From assembly GCA_027009605.1 (NCBI GenBank), contig JALVCY010000318.1, positions 1-11,900 of the forward strand: a stretch of DNA of 11,900 bases, read 5' to 3'. Made by a program: the position numbers and the translations under genes. Below are positions 1-5,890 of this stretch, one piece after another; position 1 is the stretch's first letter; each line of letters begins with the position of its first letter. The stretch comes from Saprospiraceae bacterium. GTDB taxonomy: Bacteria; Bacteroidota; Bacteroidia; Chitinophagales; Saprospiraceae. Under the pieces are notes generated by a model. It had not been told where the DNA came from, did not search any database, and was given only the letters and a program-made list of their open reading frames with translations.

Positions 1-50
1 GCACTAAGACGTCTTAGTGCAGTCTTAGTGTTTTCTACGTGACCTTAGTG
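1..50. repeat. CTTAGTG repeat cluster with 20-bp perfect palindrome
   Basis: The first 20 bases, GCACTAAGACGTCTTAGTGC, are their own reverse complement. The core CTTAGTG recurs at 13-19, 24-30 and 44-50, and inverted at 2-8. I recall CTTAGTG-type short intergenic repeats from other Bacteroidota genomes, but this is memory, not a search. The element may continue beyond the left edge. The remaining bases up to 170 carry one further hairpin, TGCTGA/TCAGCA at 89-94 and 100-105 with a GAAAA loop; no gene is visible. Confidence 0.6.
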
Positions 51-170
51 GTTAGGCTGCGACGTCAATGGATTTACAAATAGGAAATTGCTGAGAAAAT
101 CAGCAGACCCTAGGTAACGAGAATTGGTGCCAACAAAAAAGGCCATCCCCAAAGGAGACAGCCATTCGTG

Positions 171-201
171 TTTAAGAAAACAAATACTAGAATTTTCTAG
201 T
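171..201 (-). terminator. Probable intrinsic terminator of the DUF2795 gene
   Basis: Twelve bases past the stop codon, on the minus strand, ACTAGAA/TTCTAGT (186-192 and 195-201) can form a short AT-rich hairpin. It is followed by a U-rich tail, ATTTGTTTTCTT. The stem is weak, so this is a moderate call that rests mainly on its position. Confidence 0.45.
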
Positions 202-212
202 CTTCATTTGGT

Positions 213-434
213 TCAATACTCGTCCTCATTAAACAAAAAATCATCCTTGCGCGGATAATCCGGCCAAAGCGATTCTATATCTTCAATCATCTCTCCCTCC
301 TCTTCAATTTCTTGAAGATTCTGGATGACAATTTCGGGTACACCATTTCTGTATGCAAAATCAATCAATTCATCCTTTGTTGCAGGGAAAGGTGCATCTT
401 CCAAATGGTTAATAAGTTCTAAAGTCCAAATCAT
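213..434 (-). CDS. Small acidic DUF2795 family protein
   Basis: This 73-residue protein starts MIWTLELINHLEDAPFPATK. The segment 'HLEDAPFPATKDELIDFAYR' followed by 'GVPEIVIQNLQEI' matches the DUF2795 pattern as I know it: a hydrophobic start, FPATK.EL, a helix, then a second helix. The domain covers nearly the whole protein. The C-terminal third is strongly acidic (EEEGEMIEDIES, ending NEDEY). There is no signal peptide or membrane segment, so it is probably cytoplasmic. The biochemical role of the family is not known to me. It is a single-gene unit with its own -7 box at 547-554 and a likely terminator just after the stop. The start is ATG, preceded by an A/T-rich leader. Confidence 0.85.
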   Translation of the reverse strand: MIWTLELINHLEDAPFPATKDELIDFAYRNGVPEIVIQNLQEIEEEGEMIEDIESLWPDYPRKDDFLFNEDEY

Positions 435-546
435 TACTGTGAATTAACAGTTAAAAAATTAATTACAAACTAGATAGTACTATACAAAAAGCACACCATC
501 TAATTTGCTGATACCGTTGCTATTAAAGCAGTTTCTCTCAGGCGTG

Positions 547-554
547 CAAAAGTA
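547..554 (-). promoter_or_regulatory. Bacteroidota -7 box (TACTTTTG) for the DUF2795 gene
   Basis: On the minus strand these bases read TACTTTTG, an exact match to the Bacteroidota sigma-A -7 consensus TAnnTTTG. CTTG-like sequence lies farther upstream (around 567-578), but no perfect TTTG -33 box is visible. The implied 5' leader to the ATG at 434 is about 100 bases. Confidence 0.55.
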
Positions 555-588
555 AGGAAAAAGAAACAAGAAAAGCAAGTCATTTAGT

Positions 589-624
589 AAAAAAAATGTG
601 CATTAACGCAGTGATATCACACAT
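589..624 (-). terminator. Possible queA terminator: hairpin plus U8
   Basis: On the minus strand, ATGTG (624-620) can pair with CACAT (600-596), and the stem runs directly into eight Ts (596-589). The loop contains the 10-bp palindrome GTGATATCAC (611-620), which competes with the stem. It lies about 48 bases after the queA stop and before the next promoter at 547-554, which is the right position for a terminator. The stem is only 5 bp. Confidence 0.35.
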
Positions 625-671
625 CTACCGACTCAAAACCGGCAACTATTAACTAAATACCCACATTTCGC

Positions 672-1739
672 TTACAAAATCAACATGGCATCCCCATAAC
701 TGTAGAACTTATACTTCTCTTTTATCGCTTCCTGATAGACTTCTTTCATAAATTCTTTGCCTGCAAAGGCCGAAATCATGATAAACAGACTGGATTGCGG
801 TAGATGAAAATTGGTGATGATAGAATTGGCAATCTTAAACTCATAAGGCGGGAAGATGAATTTGTTGGTCCAACCTTCAGCCGGATTTAAAGTTCTTTGA
901 GCCGACACCGCCGATTCCAAAGATCTCATAACGGTCGTTCCGACAGCACAAATCTTTTTCTCTTTCTCCATGGAGTTATTCACCTTTTCGACGGTGTCTT
1001 CTCCAATCTTGAAATATTCAGCTTCCATTTTATGTTTGGACAAATCCTCTACTTCAATATTCCGGAAGGTGCCCATGCCCACATGCAAAGTCACTTCCGT
1101 CAAATCTACTCCATTGATTTCCAATCGTTTAAGCAACTGTGGACTAAAATGCAGGCCTGCTGTGGGCGCAGCCACCGCCCCCACTTCTTTGGCATAAACA
1201 GTCTGGTATCTTTCCCGATCAAAATCTTCCACCTCACGGTTAATATACTTAGGAAGTGGTGTTTTTCCTATTTTGTTGACGATATCCATGAAAGGAATTT
1301 CATCATCCCCTTCATAAAAAAAGCGCAGCGTCCGGCCTCTGGAAGTCGTATTGTCCATGACTTCGGCCATCAACTCTATATCGCTACTAGGAGTAGAAAA
1401 AATGAGCTTATTGCCTACCCGAATTTTTCGAGCAGGATCCACCATAACATCCCAAAGTTTACTTTCCGAATTCAGTTCCCGAAGAAGAAAAACTTCAATC
1501 TTCGCACTCGTTTTTTCCTTTATCCCGTAAAGCCTTGCGGGAAATACCTTTGTATTGTTAAATATTAAGGTATCTTCTTCTTCAAAATAATCAAGGACAT
1601 CTTTAAAGACCTTGTGCTCAATCTTGCCGGTATCCCGATGCACCACCATTAATCTGGACTCATCTCTTTCTTTGGATGGGTATTGGGCGATTAAATCTTT
1701 TGGAAGATCAAATTTGAACTCAGATAACTTGGATCTCAT
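672..1739 (-). CDS. queA: S-adenosylmethionine:tRNA ribosyltransferase-isomerase QueA
   Basis: QueA transfers and isomerises the ribosyl part of S-adenosylmethionine onto 7-aminomethyl-7-deazaguanine in the tRNA anticodon, giving epoxyqueuosine, the penultimate step of queuosine synthesis; it is cytoplasmic. Family motifs are clear: FDLPKDLIAQYPSKERDESR (10-29), FNNTKVFPARLYG (60-72), APTAGLHFS, HVGMGTF, GTTVMRSLES, TNFHLPQSSLFIMISAFAG and the C-terminal FYSYGDAMLIL. The length of 355 residues fits the family (about 345-355). The reading frame is open upstream to 1877, adding 46 residues, but I chose ATG 1739. QueA proteins normally begin about ten residues before the FDLP motif, and a perfect -7 box lies at 1760-1767 inside the extension. 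No other queuosine genes are adjacent; it is divergent from maf. Confidence 0.96.
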   Translation of the reverse strand: MRSKLSEFKFDLPKDLIAQYPSKERDESRLMVVHRDTGKIEHKVFKDVLDYFEEEDTLIFNNTKVFPARLYGIKEKTSAKIEVFLLRELNSESKLWDVMVDPARKIRVGNKLIFSTPSSDIELMAEVMDNTTSRGRTLRFFYEGDDEIPFMDIVNKIGKTPLPKYINREVEDFDRERYQTVYAKEVGAVAAPTAGLHFSPQLLKRLEINGVDLTEVTLHVGMGTFRNIEVEDLSKHKMEAEYFKIGEDTVEKVNNSMEKEKKICAVGTTVMRSLESAVSAQRTLNPAEGWTNKFIFPPYEFKIANSIITNFHLPQSSLFIMISAFAGKEFMKEVYQEAIKEKYKFYSYGDAMLIL

Positions 1740-1759
1740 ATCGTATTTTTTTGAGCCTG

Positions 1760-1767
1760 CAAAGGTA
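1760..1767 (-). promoter_or_regulatory. queA -7 box (TACCTTTG)
   Basis: The minus strand reads TACCTTTG, an exact TAnnTTTG match, about 20 bases before ATG 1739. This implies a very short leader. A TTTTG at 1785-1781 is only 13 bases upstream, closer than the usual -33 spacing, so the -33 element is uncertain. The box excludes the longer upstream start for queA. Confidence 0.6.
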
Positions 1768-1936
1768 ACATTTTTTAGCACAAAATTCAGTTTTCTTCCC
1801 TTTTTTTGCAAAAGTTTATCAATTAATGGTTTGCCAACGTTGAATATCAGGTTAGATGGGAGCATATTGTGAGTCAAAACGAGAAAAAAGCAAAGGCAAA
1901 ACCATCGCTACGACGAGTATCTTTAACGAAATTCAA

Positions 1937-1952
1937 GTGCCAAAAACGGCAC
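1937..1952. other. Short GC hairpin in the queA-maf divergent spacer
   Basis: GTGCC (1937-1941) and GGCAC (1948-1952) form a perfect 5-bp stem around an AAAAAC loop. The spacer from 1740 to 2035 holds this hairpin and the two opposing promoters and nothing else I can recognise. There is no T-run, so it is not an obvious terminator; it could be an operator or chance. Confidence 0.25.
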
Positions 1953-2001
1953 CTATTTTCAATATTTTAATCCTGACAAGTCACTAGACCATTTATTTTT
2001 C

Positions 2002-2008
2002 TACCTTG
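2002..2008 (+). promoter_or_regulatory. Candidate maf -7 box (TACCTTG)
   Basis: TACCTTG followed by TGC resembles TAnnTTTG with one T missing. It sits 28 bases before ATG 2036. The longest open frame would start at the TTG inside this box (2006), which argues against that start. No clear -33 TTTG is visible. Confidence 0.35.
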
Positions 2009-2035
2009 TGCAAAAATCCAACCTTCATGCAAATC

Positions 2036-2605
2036 ATGTCCCTTCCCATTGCCTTAGCCTCTAAATCTCCTAGGCGCCAACAATTACTTCGTGAAGCCGG
2101 GTTTCGGTTTCGAGTGGTACTTCCGAATATCGAAGAAATATATCCGAAAGACTTGGCGCCCACAATGGTGCCGGAATACCTATCCGACCTAAAAGCCCAA
2201 GCGGCATTGCCTTTAATCCAACCCGATGAAATCATCCTAGCAGCAGACAGTATTGTACTTTTGGGGCATCAAATTTTTGAAAAGCCCAAAGATCGAGCCG
2301 ATGCCGTTCGGATATTGCAGACCCTTTCGGGAAAAACACACCAAGTCATTACGGGGGTTACCCTACGTACAAAGGCCAAAAAAATATCCTTTAGCGGATA
2401 CACGGATGTCACAATGGAGCCACTTTCTCCTACTGAAATTGACTACTACATTGACCATTATAATCCTTACGACAAAGCCGGAGCTTATGGTATCCAAGAA
2501 TGGATTGGCCATTGCAAAATCTCTAATATCAACGGTTCTTATCTCAATGTCATGGGGCTTCCGGTGGACTTAGTCTATAAGGAACTGGAAAAATTTATCG
2601 TTTGA
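2036..2605 (+). CDS. maf: Maf family nucleoside-triphosphate pyrophosphatase
   Basis: Maf proteins hydrolyse non-canonical or pyrimidine nucleoside triphosphates to monophosphate plus pyrophosphate (house-cleaning), and in some bacteria affect septation. Motifs are complete: LASKSPRRQQLL (7-18, substrate loop), NIEEIYP (31-37), AADS (69-72, with the catalytic aspartate D71; AADT is more common), KPKD (83-86), LSGKTHQVITGV (97-108), YDKAGAYGIQE (145-155) and GSYLNVMGLPV (167-177). The length of 189 residues is normal. I chose ATG 2036 (MSLPIALASKSPRR); ATG 2027 adds three residues and is equally possible, while TTG 2006 lies in the -7 box. Exact substrate preference cannot be told from sequence. 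It is a lone gene, divergent from queA. Confidence 0.95.
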   Translation: MSLPIALASKSPRRQQLLREAGFRFRVVLPNIEEIYPKDLAPTMVPEYLSDLKAQAALPLIQPDEIILAADSIVLLGHQIFEKPKDRADAVRILQTLSGKTHQVITGVTLRTKAKKISFSGYTDVTMEPLSPTEIDYYIDHYNPYDKAGAYGIQEWIGHCKISNINGSYLNVMGLPVDLVYKELEKFIV

Positions 2606-2699
2606 ACTAGGATGCTGCTCCGATAAGTCGTACCTAGTGGTTTGCTCTTGGCTTCCCAAAATTATATTTGGCTACAGTGCCCTAGTGCAGCGTGGTGTC

Positions 2700-2759
2700 G
2701 CTCCTACAGAGCTATATCCCTACTATTTTAGTCTTACAAAGATATCGCCCCGATGGGGC
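2700..2759. repeat. Degenerate hairpin-pair intergenic repeat
   Basis: Two small hairpins, GCTC-CTACA-GAGC (2700-2712) and GCCCC-GAT-GGGGC (2747-2759), are linked by a spacer containing CTTACAAAGATATCG. The phrase 'TCGCTCCTAC.GAGC ... ACAAAGATATCGCCCC..GGGGC' resembles dispersed intergenic repeats I recall from Bacteroidota genomes; no search was possible. With the element end at 2782-2834 it fills most of the 289 bases between maf and the next gene. Also in this gap, ACTAGG/CCTAGT (2606-2611 and 2633-2638) could form a weak stem just after maf. Confidence 0.45.
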
Positions 2760-2781
2760 TCAGGTTTCTGTATTACGGCTA

Positions 2782-2834
2782 AGATGCAAAAAGGGCATTT
2801 TCTAGCAAAAATTAGCGGGTAGCTAAACAGTTAC
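2782..2834 (-). mobile_element. Solo end of the same element family as 7464-7626
   Basis: Read on the minus strand from 2834, this begins GTAACTGTTTAG and ends with GCCCTTTTTGCATCT. The left end of the complete element at 7464-7515 begins with the same 12 bases and ends with GTCCTTTTTGCATCT. The inner 20 bases (2782-2801 versus 7496-7515) match at 19 of 20, and the whole 53/52-base stretches align at roughly three quarters identity with about one base of length difference. No matching second end or target duplication is visible nearby, so this is probably a truncated remnant or a one-ended fragment of a longer parent. Confidence 0.7.
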
Positions 2835-2894
2835 AAACAAATCACAATGAGCTTGCGCCGAAAAGCCCACTCTGCCAAAAGGACTCAACAACGC

Positions 2895-3170
2895 CTATTC
2901 ATCCAGCAAGTCAATAGAATCATCCTGATCAAAATGCTTCTTATTCTTCCACCACATAAAAGCAATAAATCCAACGATAAGATAAGGAGCCGCAAACATA
3001 TAAAGAATACCATGATTCAATCCGCGACCGGATTCTCCCCCATTTTCCATATTGGATTCGGCGGCTATTTTACACATAGGACATTGAGCGATGGCGTCTT
3101 GGAGAAAGAAGATACCTATTAGTATCAATCCCACCACCATCCATTTTGGTATTCTACTATTCATTTTCAT
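2895..3170 (-). CDS. Small exported membrane protein with a CPMC motif
   Basis: A 91-residue protein with no name known to me. Residues 1-28 form a signal peptide or N-terminal helix ending AIA, followed at once by QCPMCK (CxxC at 30-33). Then come a polar glycine-rich linker (ENGGESGRG), GLNHGILYMFAAPY, a membrane helix (about 56-73) and a basic-then-acidic tail, WWKNKKHFDQDDSIDLLDE. I recall similar short 'CPMC ... GLN.GILY...PY' proteins in Bacteroidota, always uncharacterised. CxxC after a cleavage site suggests an extracytoplasmic thiol pair, metal or haem ligand, but a haem motif (CxxCH) is absent. I chose ATG 3170; the frame is open to 3188 but that start coincides with the expected transcription start. 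Confidence 0.75.
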   Translation of the reverse strand: MKMNSRIPKWMVVGLILIGIFFLQDAIAQCPMCKIAAESNMENGGESGRGLNHGILYMFAAPYLIVGFIAFMWWKNKKHFDQDDSIDLLDE

Positions 3171-3193
3171 CAAATTGACTGTTCGCAATGATA

Positions 3194-3228
3194 CGAAGGT
3201 AATAATAAGTTAGTGTTTTTTCCAACAA
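3194..3228 (-). promoter_or_regulatory. Candidate promoter for the CPMC protein gene
   Basis: The minus strand reads TACCTTCG at 3201-3194, one base off TAnnTTTG. TTGTTG lies at 3228-3223, leaving a spacing of about 21 bases, which fits a -33 element. It predicts transcription from near 3187 and supports the ATG at 3170. Confidence 0.45.
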
Positions 3229-3337
3229 TTCCCTATTTTTTAACTTCTCCTTGCGCCTAAATGCAGTACAACTGCGAAAAATAAGCAATTACCAAGTCAC
3301 AATATAACAATTTCTGATATTTTATACTTTTTTTTCA

Positions 3338-3345
3338 TACCTTTG
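3338..3345 (+). promoter_or_regulatory. Lipoprotein gene -7 box (TACCTTTG)
   Basis: An exact TAnnTTTG match, with TTTCTG about 21 bases upstream (3311-3316) as an imperfect -33. The leader to ATG 3386 is roughly 35 bases and ends in an A-rich tract just before the start codon, the usual Bacteroidota initiation context. Confidence 0.65.
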
Positions 3346-3385
3346 TCCCCAGAACAACTTTTTTTTTCAAAAAAAACTACAGAAA

Positions 3386-3814
3386 ATGAAAAAACCTTCC
3401 TTTAGACTACTAATTGCCATTCTTGTCTTTGGTGCTTTCTTCTCCATGACTTCTTGTAAGCAAGCGGCGGATAAAGCCAAAGAAGCGGCTGAAGCCACAA
3501 CTAATGCAGCCAAGAAAGCTGCCGACGCCACAGGTGATGCGGCTAAAAAAGCAGCCACAGCTACAGGCGATGCCGTGAAAGGTGCTGCCGAAAAAACAGG
3601 AGAAATGGCTAAAGACGCCGCCAACGCCACAGGCGATGCTGTAAAAGGTGCTGCCCAAAAAACAGGCGAAATGGCCAAAGATGCCGTTAATGCAACCGGT
3701 GAAGCGGCCAAAAAAGCCGGAAATGCCGTAAAAGAAACCGCCAAGGGCGCTGCGAAAGCAACCGGCGATGCTGTCGAAAATGCCGGTAAAAAAGTAAAAA
3801 GCCTAGGTAACTAA
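3386..3814 (+). CDS. Lipoprotein built of LEA-like 11-residue repeats
   Basis: The 142-residue protein begins MKKPSFRLLIAILVFGAFFS followed by the lipobox MTSC, so Cys24 is the predicted lipidated residue. The rest is alanine/lysine-rich and falls exactly into 11-residue units from residue 26: QAADKAKEAAE, ATTNAAKKAAD, ATGDAAKKAAT, ATGDAVKGAAE, KTGEMAKDAAN, ATGDAVKGAAQ and so on, ten in all plus a partial last one. Eleven-residue amphipathic repeats of this kind are the hallmark of group 3 LEA proteins, which are disordered when hydrated and helical when dry or at membranes. It is therefore probably a surface- or periplasm-anchored amphipathic helix protein; a stress role is inference. Residues 59-80 and 81-102 are nearly identical, showing recent internal duplication. 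It is a single-gene unit with a clean promoter and terminator. Confidence 0.85.
   Translation: MKKPSFRLLIAILVFGAFFSMTSCKQAADKAKEAAEATTNAAKKAADATGDAAKKAATATGDAVKGAAEKTGEMAKDAANATGDAVKGAAQKTGEMAKDAVNATGEAAKKAGNAVKETAKGAAKATGDAVENAGKKVKSLGN
3461..3790 (+). repeat. 33-bp coding repeats with a recent 66-bp duplication
   Basis: Ten 33-base units encode the 11-residue repeats of the lipoprotein. Units at 3560-3625 and 3626-3691 form a 66-bp tandem pair differing in only two of 22 encoded residues (E/Q and A/V). Repeat number could vary between strains. Confidence 0.75.
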
Positions 3815-3839
3815 GCCGATTATCCGAGATTTTAGAAAG

Positions 3840-3878
3840 GAGCCGATTATACAGCAATGTAAAATCGGCTCTTTTTTT
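3840..3878 (+). terminator. Strong intrinsic terminator of the lipoprotein gene
   Basis: GAGCCGATT (3840-3848) pairs perfectly with AATCGGCTC (3863-3871). Inside it TACA/TGTA close a GCAA tetraloop, with one A-A mismatch between the two stems. Seven Ts follow (3872-3878). It ends 64 bases after the stop codon. Confidence 0.9.
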
Positions 3879-3993
3879 ATCAACGATTTTGACCAACAAC
3901 ATTGTGGCCGCCGTTTCAACCGCAGCCCTTCTATTCACCAAACGAATGCCCATAAATAATGCGACTGAGCCCCCGCTACAGAAACAACGCAGC

Positions 3994-4992
3994 TCAATTA
4001 AACTGCTGCATCAATTCCTTCAAAAGAATATTAACTTCCTCATCAAAATCAATTTCATAACCCATTTTTTGCGCAAGCTTAAAATCCATCAGCGCCAAAC
4101 GATTCTTATTCATCAAAAGATAAATCTGACCCCTAATCTTAAACGCATAGGAGTATTGGGCATCCAGCTCCATGGCTGCGTTTACGAAATCTAAGCCTTC
4201 CTGCTCCCGTCCGTTCTGAGCCAACACATAACCCAAATTACAATAGGCAAATGAATCCAATTCATCATATTCTAAGGCCATTTCCAGCATTTTTTGGGCT
4301 TCTTCATAGTCAGATTTTAGCATATAGATATATCCTAAATCACTGTATATCAAGCCTTTAGACAAGGACGTCAACTCCGGCTCCTGCTCCGCTTGATACA
4401 GAGCTTCAATAGCCAAGTCAAACTCCCCAAGCTTTACATGAGCCCGGCTCTTAGCCATTAAAAAATCATATTTCTCCTCCGTATAGACCAAGATATGCCT
4501 ACTCAATTCTATTACTTTTTGATACGCCTCCTGCCACTCCGCAATTTCTATCCGACTTAAATAAACATCCGGATGATTAGGATAAAGCGCATCCAATAAG
4601 TCTAACTCTGACTGAGCGCTCAGATAAAGTCCTTGATTCATCAAGGTCAAAGATTTTTGAAACCGAAGTTCAAACGAAGACGGAAACTCCTCTATGGCTT
4701 GCGCTAAAACAGCAACTGCTTGAGTTTCTTGCCCCAACAGCACCAATACGGAGGCTTTCTTTTGGTACAATTCTAAGCGTTTTTTACAATCATCTTCATT
4801 TAATAGCAAGTCAATAAACTTCAAACCCCGTTGATGATTCCCCATAGCAAGTTGGCGCTCTATATACTTATAAACTTGAATGGGAGACATCATAGGCCTT
4901 AAATTTTGATTTGGGGGGCGAAGATAAACCCTATTACTCAAACAAAAAAAAATAATTGAACATAACAATTTGAATACATTTTTACGGCTCAT
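3994..4992 (-). CDS. Tetratricopeptide-repeat protein
   Basis: A 332-residue protein dominated by TPR helical hairpins, which act as protein-protein interaction scaffolds. The clearest repeats are SDLGYIYMLKSDYEEAQKML, then FAYCNLGYVLAQNGREQEGL, then AFKIRGQIYLLMNKNRLALM near the C-terminus. Weaker ones come earlier (LVLLGQETQAVAVLAQAIEE; AKSRAHVKLGEFDLAIEALY). No partner or enzymatic domain is visible. The start is uncertain. ATG 4992 gives MSRKNVFKLLCSIIFFCL, a possible signal peptide without a clear cleavage site. ATG 4893/4890 (MMSPIQVYKYIERQLAMGNH) gives a typical cytoplasmic TPR N-terminus, and a TATCTTCG box at 4926-4919 would serve it. The frame's first codon is a TTG at 4998 and is unlikely. 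The upstream PKD gene is separated by a terminator. Confidence 0.85.
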   Translation of the reverse strand: MSRKNVFKLLCSIIFFCLSNRVYLRPPNQNLRPMMSPIQVYKYIERQLAMGNHQRGLKFIDLLLNEDDCKKRLELYQKKASVLVLLGQETQAVAVLAQAIEEFPSSFELRFQKSLTLMNQGLYLSAQSELDLLDALYPNHPDVYLSRIEIAEWQEAYQKVIELSRHILVYTEEKYDFLMAKSRAHVKLGEFDLAIEALYQAEQEPELTSLSKGLIYSDLGYIYMLKSDYEEAQKMLEMALEYDELDSFAYCNLGYVLAQNGREQEGLDFVNAAMELDAQYSYAFKIRGQIYLLMNKNRLALMDFKLAQKMGYEIDFDEEVNILLKELMQQFN

Positions 4993-5011
4993 AAACAAGT
5001 ATAAGCCCCAT

Positions 5012-5048
5012 AAAAAATGCTCAACGCATATTCAATACGTTGAGCATT
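5012..5048 (-). terminator. Intrinsic terminator of the PKD gene
   Basis: AATGCTCAACG (minus-strand 5048-5038) pairs perfectly over 11 bp with CGTTGAGCATT (5026-5016), with an 11-base loop. On the minus strand the stem runs into six Ts (5017-5012). It lies 38 bases after the PKD gene stop and separates it from the TPR gene. Confidence 0.88.
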
Positions 5049-5085
5049 CTAACCCAAAAGATGGCAGTTATATCGTTCCCATCAT

Positions 5086-5586
5086 TTAGTCATAAGCCGT
5101 AGAATCTATCGGTAAGCCCGGTTTAATCTTGATTTTTTTATGCCATATCTTTGGTTCTTTATGCTCATATTGCACCTTCACCGTGACTGTATATTCGCCG
5201 GGCTTAGTATAATAGTGCGTAATAGAACGGGAATGACAATGCTCAACGTCCCCATCACCAAACTGGAAGTCATACTTAGCATTGGAGTCATACATCTCCA
5301 AATCAAAGGTAATATCCTGATAAGCTACCATTTCTCCTGTAAAACTAACCCAATCCTTCCGTAATTCCTCATGGCTTTTTTGAGAGACCGTCTCTGACTG
5401 AAAAGAATTCGATTCTGGAATCGTTGTTAGTTCATCGCTGCTTGGCGGATTAAGAACAAAAACATAAAACATAATAGCTACTCCAAGAAAAACTAAACTG
5501 GTAAATGAAATCATCTCAATTAAGCTTTTCCTTTCTTCTCCCCGAAATAGACTCATAGCATTGTTTGAAGGGTTCTTACGACTCAT
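5086..5586 (-). CDS. Single-pass membrane protein with a PKD domain
   Basis: A 166-residue protein with a basic N-terminal tail (MSRKNPSNNAMSLFRGEERK), one membrane helix (about residues 26-46, ISFTSLVFLGVAIMFYVFVL), a Ser/Glu-rich linker and a C-terminal PKD-type beta-sandwich. The PKD signature is YDFQFGDGDVEHCHSRSITH followed by YYTKPGEYTVTVKVQYEHK: the FGDG turn, then Y..PG.YTVTV. PKD domains bind other proteins or glycans outside the cell, so the domain is expected in the periplasm. No secretion-sorting domain is present. I chose ATG 5586 because it follows an A-rich leader; ATG 5628 and ATG 5556 are alternatives. It has its own -7 box (5748-5755) and terminator. A specific function is not evident. 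Confidence 0.8.
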   Translation of the reverse strand: MSRKNPSNNAMSLFRGEERKSLIEMISFTSLVFLGVAIMFYVFVLNPPSSDELTTIPESNSFQSETVSQKSHEELRKDWVSFTGEMVAYQDITFDLEMYDSNAKYDFQFGDGDVEHCHSRSITHYYTKPGEYTVTVKVQYEHKEPKIWHKKIKIKPGLPIDSTAYD

Positions 5587-5747
5587 GCGGTTTCTTTTAC
5601 AGTGTTTCAAAAATAGTGTAAATTCCATAAATCTTCCACAAAAATCAAGCCATATTAGGGGTCGATATCATGTATCAGATTTATAAACAAAAAGTGGTAA
5701 TATGGGGTTGGTGCGGTTATGATACTCTCCCTCAGAAGAACATGGTG

Positions 5748-5755
5748 CAAAGATA
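5748..5755 (-). promoter_or_regulatory. PKD gene -7 box (TATCTTTG)
   Basis: The minus strand reads TATCTTTG, an exact TAnnTTTG match. TTTG at 5774-5771 is a candidate -33 with a slightly short 15-base spacing. The leader to ATG 5586 would be about 155 bases, long for this window, and no riboswitch-like fold was recognised in it. Confidence 0.55.
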
Positions 5756-5774
5756 CAATAAAAACCAAAACAAA

Positions 5775-5890
5775 TCCACTTTTTTTTTATATAGTGACAT
5801 AGTTAAATCGTAACATACTGATTATCAGTGAAATAAAATATAATATTTTTTCATAACCTAACACAAATCTTACAAATCAATGAGAATCTT
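5775..5890. other. AT-rich gene-free spacer with a short palindrome
   Basis: Between the PKD promoter and the protease stop codon the sequence is very AT-rich and has no gene. The only structure seen is ACTGAT-T-ATCAGT at 5817-5829, a 13-base odd palindrome. It might be a weak hairpin ending protease transcription or an operator, but it lacks a T-run and no function is supported. Confidence 0.3.

Noticed and set aside
1740..1877. 46-residue N-terminal extension of QueA
   Set aside because: Other QueA proteins start near FDLP, and an exact -7 promoter box lies inside the extension.
2637..2822. 61-residue plus-strand frame downstream of maf
   Set aside because: It is composed of the hairpin repeat and the solo element end, with no promoter or recognisable domain.
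3367..3744. Minus-strand alanine/serine-rich frames opposite the lipoprotein
   Set aside because: Repetitive antisense shadows of the 33-bp repeats; the plus strand has the signal peptide, promoter and terminator.
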